Assembly: GCF_900496995.4 (NCBI RefSeq)
Contig: NC_044012.1
Location: forward strand, 1,116,001-1,180,000
Length of the DNA stretch: 64,000 bases
Direction: 5' to 3'
From: Aquila chrysaetos chrysaetos
Taxonomy: Eukaryota; Chordata; Aves; Accipitriformes; Accipitridae
Of this stretch, positions 1-13,010 are shown in pieces (position 1 is the first letter of the stretch; each line of letters opens with the position of its first letter). Under the pieces are notes generated by a model. That model had not been told where the DNA came from, did not search any database, and saw only the letters and a program-made list of their open reading frames with translations. The position numbers were made by a program, and so were the translations under genes.

Positions 1-3000
1 CTGGATAACCTTGTGCCAAGGCAGTTTCAAGGAGGCAAATCAAAATCAGCAAACGTTCAACAGAGCAGCCTTGCAGATAAAGGATGGTATCACAGAGTGA
101 CACATGAGTGAGTCATGGACTATTCAATAGCCAGAAACGAGTCATAGCTTAATAAATGGCCTTGCTTTGGCCACACCCCTTTGTCATATAGTGCTAATAA
201 AACCAAAAAAACCTAATTGCATCAGCCATGACAGAGGAAGCAAAGTCTTTCAGTCAAGACTGAGCTCATGCATCCAGAACAAAACCACCCCAAGTGATTT
301 GCAGCCAATTTTTGTGACATTATCAACAGGAATATGAAGCACAAAACACTTTCTGTATTGCCAAATAACTAAGGAGGTGAAGAAGCCCAGAGCCCCAAAT
401 GGGAACAAGTCCATCCCAAGCCCAGCAACAGCACGTCAGCTGGCCAAGACTGTCAGCAGCACCATGACAAGGGTCCTATCAAACACTGAGAACAAGAAAC
501 CAAGCGCAGGAGATCCAAGTGGAAAGAGCACAACGGCTGCCCCCCCCCGCAACACTTCACTAAGCTCTGCTATAAGGGACAGAGCAGGGCAAAAGGGATG
601 AAGAAAATAGTCACGTGGATGTTGCACATACTATGCATTTTATAGAAAATTTTTTTAGCCTATATTGTCCATCTTACCACTACTTTGTATAGATAGGTAT
701 TGCCTGCAGTATAGCAAAGTAAAATAACCCAAAGGACCTGCCATGCCATGGTCTTTCAGTGTGGGAAAGAAGCAGAGGAGTGCAGGAGCTATTTGCTCCT
801 CCACCCAACGCCACGCTGGGGAACAGCCACGTCAGCCCCGCATGGCCCAGAGACCCAGCTCAGGGCAATGGCAATCCCACCACAGGCAATGGGAAGTGGG
901 AAATCCCTGGCTTTGCCCCAGCTGCCCACACACCAGGACCCACAGCCACTGGTGACTATGCCTGCACGCAGCTCTGCTGCCTTTAATTAAATGTACATCA
1001 CAGAAAAACTTCCAACTTCGAATTATTCCAGTACTCATCCACAAGTACTTCAGCTTGAAATATCTGTATATTTAAAACTACCAGACTTGTTTTCCACAAA
1101 ACTGGCTTCTACTTCCTTCCTTCTTCAACAATGATCACATCATCTACTGAATTTGAAATTCCAGCTTCAACGGTTTTGAGTTTTTTGGCTATGCAAAAAA
1201 GAGGAATTCAAAAGGGACATTTTCGCACTAAGATCCAGAAATCCAACAGACTCGGAATTATTTAAAGAAATATTTGAACAGATACAAGGCAAGAAAAATT
1301 TCAGCTTTAAAAAACTAAAGCAAGCTATCAGTTACGGAAGCTCTGAAAGGCGTTAAACCCATACTGGTTTTGTATCAACTCCTGAACGATTATTCATATA
1401 TTAAAACAAGAAATAATGGACTTTTCTTGGAAAGTCATGTTACTTTAACACACACATAGGCTTCAGAAACATAAAAGATCTCTTTAGGTCTGTTTTTGTA
1501 GAAGGGATTAACTGAAGATCAGTCGCAAGTTTAAATCTTTATTTTGCTTGTGTTGCACTGAACTTTCAGCACCGCTGCACCTGAACAATTCATATTCTTT
1601 AGTCTGAAGCAAACCCTGGGACTGAGGAGGGAAAGATGGGTCAGTCCCAGCTCCACCTCCCCTCTGCAGCCACAGTCACCCTGCCAACCCCCAGCAAACC
1701 CTGGGAAAGAGCTGATGCCCGGGAGAGTGCCAGTGGGAGCAGTTTGCTTCACAGGATTTAATACGCACATGAGTCCTGCAGAACCACTTTTAAGTGTCTC
1801 TGTCCCAGCTGGGGTAGACACACGTTGCTTTGGGCTTTTAAGGCTGAAAATAACATGGGTGATTTTGCACGATAATCAGACCATTGCAATATTTCCACCC
1901 AAGTGGCTTTTGTAGGACCATAATGGAAGGTGTAAGTAAAAGGAAATCTCTGTTACTCATCCCAGACTTTAATCAAATGAGAAGGATAAACTGTGTTTCC
2001 TTTGAAAAGCATGTATATGGTACAGAACGCAGTATCATACCAGAAAGGTCTTAATACAAAATTAAAAACTCAATTCTATTTTCTATAAGTAGGGAAGAAG
2101 TAACTTGGGGTTATCCTTTTAGCTTATTCATGCATTATGGACTCAATAGGTTAGTCTTAGTTTTTAATACGTTATTATTAATTAGACATGGCATGGCCAG
2201 AGGCAGAAAGCAATTAGAAGAAAAAGCAACAGTCCAAATTCAATGCATCCCAGTCCACAGGACTCTGCTCACTGCCCAGCTGGACCTTTGCTGCCTTTGA
2301 CTGCCCAGGAGACACTTTTGGTCTCTGGACTCCCGTGCAAGTGATGCAGGAGAAACACGCTCATGCCAACAGTACGGGCATGATGGGGAGGTAGGGAGAG
2401 CAGTGGGCCAGATCTCCCCATAAGAACCACTGACCACCCTTTGCTCCGCAGCCATGGATGGGTTCGTACCTCACCAGCCATGCAGGCCTCAAGGACCCCA
2501 GCCAGAGCTCCCACCTGCTGCCCGCAACGTGCAACCCTGGGCAGTTTTCACCCACTTTTCTACAAATCACATCTGTGGAATGTATCTGATTTTTAACAAA
2601 ATGTGAATATTTCACTTAGTAACAATACAAAATTTTGGCTACTGTGTTTTACCTCATTAGTGGGACATACAGATCACAAGTTCATTTTGTTAAGAATTTC
2701 CAAAGATGAAGCATTTACTGATCAGAGCTTGATGCAAAAAAGGTTGAAATACTACTTTAATGTAATTAAGTTTTAGTTCCCTAAAAATCACATTTTCTCC
2801 TGCAATAGAATTTACTGCGATTGCAATTTTAAATTAAATGCAATTTGGGTTAAATGAAGCCTGTTTACATATAATGCTTAAGTTTATAAGTAACCAGAAG
2901 CGTTCATAAAGGTCATGGTCTGAAGGCAGACCCATCCCAAGTAACTCATGTGCTTAATAAAGGTGTTCACATCACCACCACACTCCCCTACAAGCCCTTG

Positions 3001-6000
3001 GCAGCAGGGTGACTGAGCACACGAGCTGAGCCAGTCCAAGGGCCATCAGGAACTGCCAACAGTCTCTTGGCATTTAATTGTGTTCTTATGAAAAATATCA
3101 ATCTGAATAAGTACCTCAATGCATTCTGGAAATGCATTTGTAGAAAACTTACTCCTGGCTAAAAAGGACTTGTCTACCAGAACTCACCATATAAAATTGC
3201 TCTTCAGCATTACTATAAGTTGGATTTTAGTGTTAAAATAAACCTATAACAAACAAACCCCTCACCTATTATTTAAAAAAAGTTATGAAAAATTAAATGT
3301 GGAAAAATAAGTACAAAATTAGCACAAAAACTGTGAAAAACTTGGGCCAGAACCTCATTGGCTGTAAAGCCGGTGTCATCTCTGCCCATAAGGGACCTGT
3401 GACAACGGCTGCTGCCTCCATCCTTCCACACCCGCAGTTTTCACCTGCACATTCAAAACCCCTTTTATAGGTGACAGACGGATCGTCAGTTATCCCATCT
3501 CCCAAAGTTAACGCATGAGCTGAGATAACCTTTAAACACTTAAACTGAAAAAAATGAAGAACCCAAGCAGGCTTCTCTCTTCCCCCCTCCAGTGTAGCCA
3601 GGCACGAACAGTATCCCAGCTGGATGCACGGAGCAAGACGTGCTGAGCCCCAGCAGCAGCCTGTTTTCGGTGCAGGAGTGGGCCCAGCTTTGCAGCCCAC
3701 CGTTCTCTAGGGCAGAGACGGGCCATCCCCAGCCTCAGGACATCGTGTTTGTTGCCGGCTCTGGAAGGGGCCATGGTACAGTTAATACGTATTAAAATAC
3801 CATGATCTCCACTCTGCAACCTCGAGCTGTGCAGCAGTTACGCAGTTCCCAGCCAGACTGTGGCGTTGAGGACCGGGCAGACAAAGCTTTCAGTTTCACA
3901 GGCAAAAAAGCCACAAGAATAATTCTGACACACTTTTTCAAGCTCATCCTGAATTATTTGAACATGAGTTTATAATCCTATATAAAACACACGATGACGC
4001 GCTGCTGAGGGAAGCTTTTATCAACACTTCACATAAACCAGTTGAACAGCCGAGGCTTTCCCATGTGTGATGGCTGGGTGTATCCCACCCTGCTTTGGTG
4101 AAGCCCTGTGCCTAATCCCCGCCTGTACCCGCCAGCTGGTACGTCCCCCCATGGCACGGCACAGCACAGCCCAGGCCATAGCCAGCCGAGCCCCAGCACA
4201 GGGCTGGTAGCACAGCAAGGCAGCATACAAACCCACCTGGGCACAATAAAGGAAGCATCCTCATTAGGCACTCTGTGCAATTAGCTTGAGTCAGTTAAAA
4301 GCACATTTTTGCTTGGCCTTTCTACATCTGTGTTTTCCCCAACGTCTTGACTTCCTGGTTGACTGCTCAAATGCTAAAATTCAGCTCTCCTTCCATAAAG
4401 TATTTTAATCTAAAAATAATTTGAACCATGTTTATTTTTAAGAACCTTTACCCTCCCAAAAATAATGTTTAAAAGAAAGCAAGTTTAAACATTAATACAG
4501 AGTAAGTAATTGCTGTTGCTTTTGTTGCAGATAAATCACTTTTAATCTAAATTTTTTTCAAAAAAAAGATCAAAAGTAATATTAATCATGCTGGCCAGGG
4601 AGCAAAAGGACATTCCCAGACATTAACTGCTTTCCAAATATGAAAAACATATTAAATATCTCTCTTAAAACAAGATGTTTTCCTCATGTTTCCTTTGGGG
4701 GAAATCTGCTGGGTGCATTCGTCCCCAGGCGAGGCTCGGGCATCACCAGCCAGGCTTGGCCAGGGGGAGCACCCGATCTGCGCCAGTACCACCTGACACA
4801 CCAAACCTATCCGTATTGAGCCATAGGGATGCCCCTCAACACCAGCCTGGGCGCCCAGCAGGCTCCAGCACCGCAACGTCCCTGTCCAGGACAGGGCAGG
4901 ATGACGATGCTCTGGTGGCACAGCCACATGAGGTACCTGCGCCACCCCGCCTCTCCCCTGCCCGTCACGGGCCCTGCGCCAATTAACCACAGCGGCAGGC
5001 CTGGTTTACACATGAATTATGCACTGGGAGTCATCCCGATTTTGCAGATTGATTTTTCTCAAACTTTTATAAGAAAGCACACAGACGGAAACTCCCACCC
5101 CATCTAGCTGTCGCCATGGCACACGTGGATCAGACACCACAGACAGATTTTGCTTTTATTTAATTATGACCTGTGATTTCTGTTGCAATAGGATCAGAGG
5201 CAGGAGGGAGCAAAATGCACTCAGCAGCATAAGGAAATACAATTAGGCTTACTCCCAAATAAGATATAGTAAAGCTGTTTTTCCTTCAGCCAGGTCCGCC
5301 CAGGCTGGCACAGAAGCCCAGCCTGCACATTCAGTCTTCCTCGCTCCCCCCGCGCACACATTAAGAGAGGAAAAACATGAGTCAGTGGAAAGGTGCTGCC
5401 TCAGGCACACAACTTACAGTAGCAAAGTGGCATTAAATCCACAATTTGAATTTGTTATTAGGACAAAACGAAGCGGGGGAAATGATGCTCAGTGCTGTGT
5501 ACTGGCCACAAAGACAAGGCCATCAAAAGCATCACTTCTCCCAGAGGTTTTGTTCCTCTTTCCCCTCAAAAGACTTTTTAATGATTTAAAGACACATCAA
5601 GAAAATACAGGTGGTTTCTTCCAGTATGGGAATTGGGGAATTGCACCACCAGTTCAGCCTCCTCTACTCCACGGTGACGCACACCAGGTGTCCTATGGGT
5701 GATGCCACCAGCAGCTGGTCCAGCACACAGCCACCTGCTGCCAGAGGTGTTCAATACCTTCAATACCAATACTGTTCCTTACGAGCAGACATGCATAAAA
5801 CCACGCAGCTCCAGCCTGATGTCTACCGACCTGCAGCCTCCCCGCAGCATGGCACCTCTGCAGCGAGGTTGCTTGTATCCCCAGGTCCTGAAAGATGGAG
5901 CTCTAGCTAAAAGGAAAGGGATGATTTTCTTTTCCCAGCAAGAAAGGCTTCTCACCCCACCATCAGTAAGTCCTTCTCCCCACACATTTACCCCACTCCC

Positions 6001-9000
6001 CCCCAGCAGCAGGATGGACCCACAGCCAGAGGAAGGCTGTGGAGCAAAAGCCAAATCTACTGTTGGATTTGGTTTATGTATTTATTTTTAACTGAAGCCA
6101 GTCACCCTAATTACTTTTAAAGCATGTGAATTCTGGTCACACGAATTAGAGTTTCCTGTCAAAGTAATTTTCCTGAAAGAGCGGTTTCTCTGGAATAAGC
6201 TTCTCATCTGCTAATCCACCAGAGCTGCAGCCGCCAGCCTTCCCAAAACAAAAGAATACGGTTTTTCTCTCAGATACATGAGGAAGAATTTTATTAGGCT
6301 TTAGTGTACATGTATGATTAGAATAACAGAAAGAATAGTTTATTTGTGAGAGAACTGACATAAAAACAATACCCAAGTCCTCAGAGGATAGGATAGATGC
6401 CTTTTAGCAAGGAGCATTAAAAAAAAACAAACACAAAACAAAAAACAACAAAACCCCACATAGGTCCCTCATTTTTTCAATGTAGTTTCTTCTCTCTACC
6501 TCACTAGTACCTTTTTTTTTTTTTTAAACAGAACAGCAATAGTATTTGAACTTTTACCAACTCCTAATGAATTAGGATTTTGCATGTTTATCGTCCTTCA
6601 TAAGAAAAAATTCCCACATACCCCAGTGATAAACAGCACAAAGCACAACACAAAGTGATAAAACTTGTTGGAAAGTTCATAAATACAGATCTCTAACGTG
6701 TTTTAATGTGAAATATACGATAATTCTTTATTTCCCTGCACTTTGTAAAAGAAAATTAAGAGTGAGCATCACAGGATTTGTAAAATAAAGCTATTCAGTA
6801 TCTCACATCAGTATGGTAGCATACTGCATGGTCCAGATGTTACAAATCCTATTAAAGCAGGAATTAGCCGTCCCTAACTTACCTGCCAGCTCCCAAGTGC
6901 AAAGCTCTACACTTTGGCGACCGCTGATGGCACTTAGGTCACCCACAGAAAAACAGGATACAGAGCATGGTTCAGCTGAGAGGTTTCATGGAGTCAGAGG
7001 TGGCAGCAAGTCTCCCTCTGCATCCTTCACATGTCCCATCTGGGTATTGACAGGACCGATAAAATCTGTGAGATGTTTGGGATCACAGCAATAAAACCCG
7101 ACAACGCCTGTCCTTGACTGCGATTAGAGAGCAGAGTCTTGAGGGTACCAGCCAGCTGTGCCCAATCTGTTGGAATGCATGCCCTTTTTTGAATTATAAC
7201 ACCAAAAAAGGAGCCTACATAAATTATTATTGTTTACTGATTCACTGTTAGATTAATACTCAAACAGAAGACACACAGTCTCAAGTTATTTTCAAAACAT
7301 TAGAAGAAGAAACAAATATTTAATATATTGATTTAAACTTCTGTTGGGCAAAAGTACTTTAGACCATATGCTCAGCTTATTGTTTGTAGGTGTGTCTATG
7401 CCACTGCCAATACTGACAACAGACCTGTCACATTCAAGACATCATACACAATTGATACAGTAAAAAAACAAACAAAAAGAGAAAATATAAATAAGTGAGG
7501 CTTCTCCCCAGCCTTTTTTCCTTTCCTATGAAAGAGACAGTTATCCCTGCTCCAGCAGTACTTAGATAGGCACACGCAGAATGCCTACAGGCTACAGTTT
7601 TTCATTTTCCTCTTGGCCGACCTACAACTAAGCTGCCAAAATAAACACACTTACCCTTCCAGTCAGGCTCAAAATGAACCAGCAAACTGAATTTTTATGT
7701 CATAAAAGGAAGCAAAAAAAATAAGCAGGAACAGTAAAAATGCTTAAAATATCGACACTTTTTTCCAGGAGAAGGGAAAATAAATTTATGAAGACAAGCT
7801 ATTAAGCAATGATTTCAGATGCTAATTACACAGTCCTCAATGCATCCAACGCAGTATCACAATCACAGTCTTCTTTCTAAAGTCAGTGAAGAGAGAAAGT
7901 TTGGCCCCATGACATCAGGGAACAAAAAATAGACTTTTTAGGTCAGAAGAGGAAGAAGCACATATTTTGAAAGCTACCTCATCTAAATCACTCTTTGCAG
8001 AGCAGCAACTTCATTAAACTACAAGTTTGAGTGACATTTTTGCTGCCCAATGAAAGCTCCAGAAGCAACCTGGAGACGAATCTGAAGTCTCCCTGCTGAC
8101 TCAGAGCTGCAGGGATGCCCCAAGGTCACCTGGGCAGCTAAGCCAGCTCGGCTTTAAAGAGCTGATATTGATATTGTCTGGGGGCTCTGAGTTTTCTCCA
8201 TAGGATCCAGACTACTTTCATTTCTAGACCTAATTTGAACTTTAAATGATTAATTATTTCATTGTGTATTAAAGACCTGAAAGATGAACTTTTCTGAAAT
8301 GCTGAAAACACAATAAGCAAAATTAAGATAACATAGATCCAGAGACTGGAACAATCACCTCCTGCAATGCCAGTCAGCACATTTCAGTGTTATCTTGGCA
8401 CAGTTCTGCCTCTGACAGGCCAGTAACCACAAACAAAGCTAATCCTTGAGATACAGCACAGCATTTGCAGGCTCCCCCAGCCAGGACCAATACAGCATCT
8501 CACCACGTCCTGCATGTACAAAGCCACTCAAGATGTTTCACTGAAGCAGTGTGTCATGTACTGACTCATGCAAGAGATTTCTCTGACCACTTGGTTCATT
8601 AAAAAAAAAAATGTTCATTTTAATTACATTATGCAAACTACTTGCTCTTCAGAACTGGAGAGGTGCAGTCACCATTAGGTAACACTCACGCTGACCACCC
8701 CAGCAGGAACGTGTAGCTCATGGAGTGCAATAGCTCCAGTGGTTTTGGCCATGCGACAGGGGGAGACACTGAAGATTACTCCAGCATCCATCATACCAGC
8801 CCAAAATCCCACACCTGATGGAAGACAACTTTCCATTTCTCCTTGTAGCAAGGAAACTTCCTTCCTTCCCTGGGAAACAGAAGATGCAAACCTCACAAAA
8901 GGTATTACTATCTCATGTTCTTAGGATGAATATTTCAATGTAAATATTAATAGGGGAACACCACAAAGGAAGCCACTGGTATACATTCAAACTGCTCTGT

Positions 9001-12000
9001 TATTTTGATCAGTTATAATGTAAATTCCCAAAGACCAGCAGGATAAAACAAAGAAGTTGTACAAGTAACAGGTACCTGTGCACAGGACACCAGACCTGAA
9101 GACTGAAATTCTTTAGTTTCACTTCACTGTAAAAAGTGACACCTGTGCACTGTTCCCCAAAGTCCTCTCTGGAAAAAAGCATAGAAAATTCACGTATTTC
9201 CAGGTTTGTGACCAACCTTGGAGTGCATGGTAAAATAAGACAAGTGTGAATATGCACAACTTGCTTTTTTCTGCTCGTAAGATTCATTTCACTTAAGTTT
9301 ATAACAGTCCTTTTTTTCAAGATAAAAACATACAGCAGGCTTCTTACAGAAGCTGTAGCTGTGTCCCCATCCTTCAGTGTGTAATTTTTCTTTACATTTG
9401 AGCTATAACAGAGCACACATGTGCTGCTTCATTTATCTCCACTGTCCTCATTAAACTAATTAGTCTGTAAAGCACTTCAAGTACTTTGAAATACTAGGAT
9501 ACATTTTCAGGTTAGCTCAATAAGGCCTAGATATGAGGCACGTCTGTGGAATAATTCCTGTATCTTGGAATAAGACTGCAAGTCCCAAATATATCTTGGA
9601 GCAGTCCAGCACTATTTTAACTTACCAACACCTAAGGCACCAGGGAAGTTGTACAAGGCTGAGGAAATTCTCCAGCAGCAGATCACACTGAGTACTTTGC
9701 ATCAGGAAACCGAGGAAAAGGATCAGGACCAGCAGCCAAGGTCTCAGAGAGCCCTTCAGAGGACTTCCAACCACCCTGCCCCTGTTCTTTCCGATGCAAC
9801 TCAAGTATGTGATCTTTTTTCCCTGGGGCAGATTTTGTCATGCTGCTTGCTTACAAACATGGCCCTACTGTATTTTTTTAAATTCTCATTATGAACAGGG
9901 AAGGACCAATATGAAAACAGCCCTTGCTTTTTCTCTGCACATCATTTTTGCTTACAGTAATTAAAAGAAGTTTCTATTCTTTTTATCTCTGCAGTGGCAA
10001 CACATACAGAGAAGTAACAACTGGAGCCTGCTTGCCTCACACACCATAAACAGAAACATTCACTAAGCTCTGACTGTAGAGCCCTTATTACTGATGATAA
10101 TGTATGAGATGGAAAGAAAACAGATCGGTTTTCAGAGGCCAGAGCCTGCAGTTAAGGGAAGAAGGGTAAAAAAAAAATAAAATAAAAAATAAAATAAAAT
10201 AAAATAAAAAAAATCAGATTTTAGCTTGTAAACTGCAATTTTGCTGGAATCATTGAAAAAGAACAAGAATTCCATGATGTCACTTTTACAGTCAATGTTC
10301 TGACTACAACCACACTTTACTGACCTGCCAGTTTGAAGTACTAGTATACCAATTCACCACTTGGCTGCATAAAACAGTGTAAAAATACCAATTTTAAATA
10401 AAAAGCCCATTTTGTGATTCACATATATGAAAGTACAAATCCCAAGTACCTGCTGTGTCAAGTAAAATACATAAAGCATTATCAGGTAAACACACTGGAA
10501 AAATATGAGTGCCACATAAAGCAGTCTGGAAGAGTAACTTAAAATGACTGATGTGATGCTTGTCTTTTTTTTTTTTAATGTGCTTTCACCCTTCTTCCAC
10601 TTACTGCACTCTTTTCCCTTTTTAAAAAAAAAAATCCCCCTTTATACACTGCCTTCGTTTGACCCTTTCAGAGGATAACATAGCATTAATAAAATAGGCA
10701 AATATACAGACCAAACCAGAGCATGATATATATCACACTCAGTTCCTCCTGAAGGACAAGCTTTGACAGAGAATTTGTGTGGATGGAAAGACCAACTTAA
10801 CAAATTAATTAGAATTTTGTATGTTCTTTTCCTTGTTTTTCTCATAGAAAGAAAAAAAAAAAGAGGAATTATTTCTACAATATATATCTTAAGATAAGAC
10901 CACTGCAGATCCAACAGAGAACCAGAACAGAGTAAATCTCTGGAACACACATTTCCAATATTTCACTATTATTCATACACAGCCTTAAAATAGCTAGTAA
11001 TTTGGACACAAACAAAATGAAGCATTGTCCGCAGAGATTTTTGTATCCAATCCTTGAATAAACCTAGCACATAAAATAATAAAGTATTATATGTATTTTA
11101 TAACAAATGGCAGATTTACAATCAGCTCTGTTTGTTAGGTCCTGTAGAAGCCCAGCACGAGACCCTGCCCTCAATGCCTGCAATGTTAGTGCAGACCCAC
11201 AACATGCCAGGGGGATGGAGAACACCACCTGAGGCACCAGGAGAGGCAGGCAGCAAGTCTGTGACTGACCTCAGAACCACCACAAGACTAGACTCCCTTC
11301 TTTTTAAAATAAAATAAAATAACCCAGCTGAAGACTAGTGGGAAGACATGTAAAGCATGCAGCATCATACACCTGAAACACCTGATGGCAGCATGAGCTT
11401 TGGTCATGCAAAGCAGCCTGCGCTGATGCACAAGTTCCTCTTGTCTTACCCTAGTTGCAACATGGTCGTTGCATTACTGTGAGACCAAGGCAAGACACTT
11501 TTTTTACTGAAAACAGGCTAATTCATATTGAACACTCGTCTCAAGTTTTCAGTGATGACAGTGCAAATCACTGAGAAGTTACTCCCCCAAAAGTAGGGAC
11601 TCTCCATCTCTGTACATGTACAGATCAAGATTTGAGTCCCTTTCTGAAAACAGGTGTTGATCAAAGACATGTGATTGAGCTCTGTGGTGGTACCACGGCC
11701 ACAGCTAATGGTTTCTGACACGCAGGTCAGGCCAGTCTGGGGGCAGCAAAAGGAAGAAAACTCTGATTGTTATGAACAACTAAGTGCTTCCCTGAAGAAC
11801 AGAATTTCATCCTGCCCCTGGAGAGACATCTACAAATTTAAGCCACTCAGTTAAACCAGACTTGCCAGAGGTAGTTGCTAATTTTATGTTCCACAGATAC
11901 TGACCTCCAGCCTGCTAATAAGGGGTGTCGTTTGCAATGTGCTGTGTATTTTCAGATACTAAATTAATGGGATTTGTTTTCACACATAGAGTGCTCAACA

Positions 12001-12800
12001 GCACTAGATGGTTTGAGTCACACAGTCTAGATAATTTTCAATTTAATCTCATGGAGATTCTGACTGAACCCTGCTTCTGACATTTCCATAATTAGAAGTG
12101 TTTGACATTACATTTTAACAGCATTCTTTTTATTTAGCATTTTTGTGTGCAATTAATAACATAGGCTAAAAATAATATTTATGTGTATATACATTGCACT
12201 ATGAAAACCAAGATATTTTTAATATAGTATTTCATTTGAATACTTTGAGGTCATGTGGAACATCTATCTCTTTATATGGATAACTAGAAGCAAAGAGGAA
12301 TCCATCATGATAACATGCAAATAAGTATGGTGCATTCATACGAGACCAAACACTGAAGTAATAAAAAGGAAGGAAAACTACACAGCAGGACAGATATTTC
12401 CAGCATTAATGTAGCATTTTCACCTGCTGTGCAGACGCAAATTCTGTGTACATGAATTAACACTTGTTCTTATTTGTTTTCTCACCTTCTTTATAGAGCA
12501 GAAGCCCTATGTGCATCTTTACTTTCAACTAATATTAAGAAACATCCATAGCTGCAAAGATTATTTCCATTTCTACCCACATGTGAAAACCATCGTTGTT
12601 ATGTACAGTTCCCAGGAGAAAAAATTAAAAAGTTATGCCAAAAAATAAGAACTGTCTGTTCAACTCTCAGCCTTTTATCACTAAAATACCGTTTAAAAAA
12701 AAAAAAATTACATCTTCTGAATGCTCGTTCAAATGCCAATAACAAGGTCTAAATCAATTTAATAACATAACTTCTACACTTGCTGGTCGAGCAAAGCTCA
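1..12800. other. AT-rich intergenic DNA, no gene recognised
   Basis: Reading frames on both strands are short (none above about 135 residues), overlap one another and match no protein family that I recognise. No exon with convincing splice sites was found. The block holds A-rich and T-rich simple tracts, for example near 6418-6455 and 6510-6528, and an AAAAT-type repeat at 10167-10213. A few stretches, such as 3340-3850, 4030-4230 and 4690-4990, are richer in G and C but contain nothing recognisable. In other vertebrates the flank upstream of PSMD7 is a long desert toward ZFHX3, which fits, but no ZFHX3 sequence is visible. Regulatory elements could be present and cannot be judged from one sequence. 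Confidence 0.6.
10167..10213. repeat. AAAAT/AAAAAT simple repeat
   Basis: About 47 bases consist of runs of A interrupted by single T at 4-6 base intervals. This is an AT-rich microsatellite, possibly the decayed A-tail of an old insertion, although no insertion body can be recognised beside it. Confidence 0.85.
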
Positions 12801-13010
12801 TGTCGTGGTTTAACCCCAGCCAGCAACTATGCAGCAGCTCGCTCACTCCTCCTCGCTCCCAGTGGGATGGGGAGGAGAATAAAAAAAAAAAAAAAAAAGT
12901 AAAACTTGTGGGTTGAGATAAGAACGATTTAATAACTAAAGTAAAATAAATTCTTATAATAATTATAAAATACTAGTAGAAATTAAAAAGAATTTTTAAA
13001 AAATGGAAAA
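12801..13010 (-). mobile_element. Truncated ERV LTR fragment
   Basis: The first 130 or so bases read TGTCGTGGTTTAACCCCAGC and then share the CCCAGTGGGATGGGG block, the GGGTTGAGATAAGAACG block and the AATAA-rich tract with the intact LTR at 16216-16802. The similarity fades by about 13010, so only the part corresponding to R/U5 remains and U3 with its TATA box is missing. A run of about 19 A lies at 12880-12898. The orientation is the same as that of the complete copy. The right limit is approximate, and no target duplication could be identified. Confidence 0.75.
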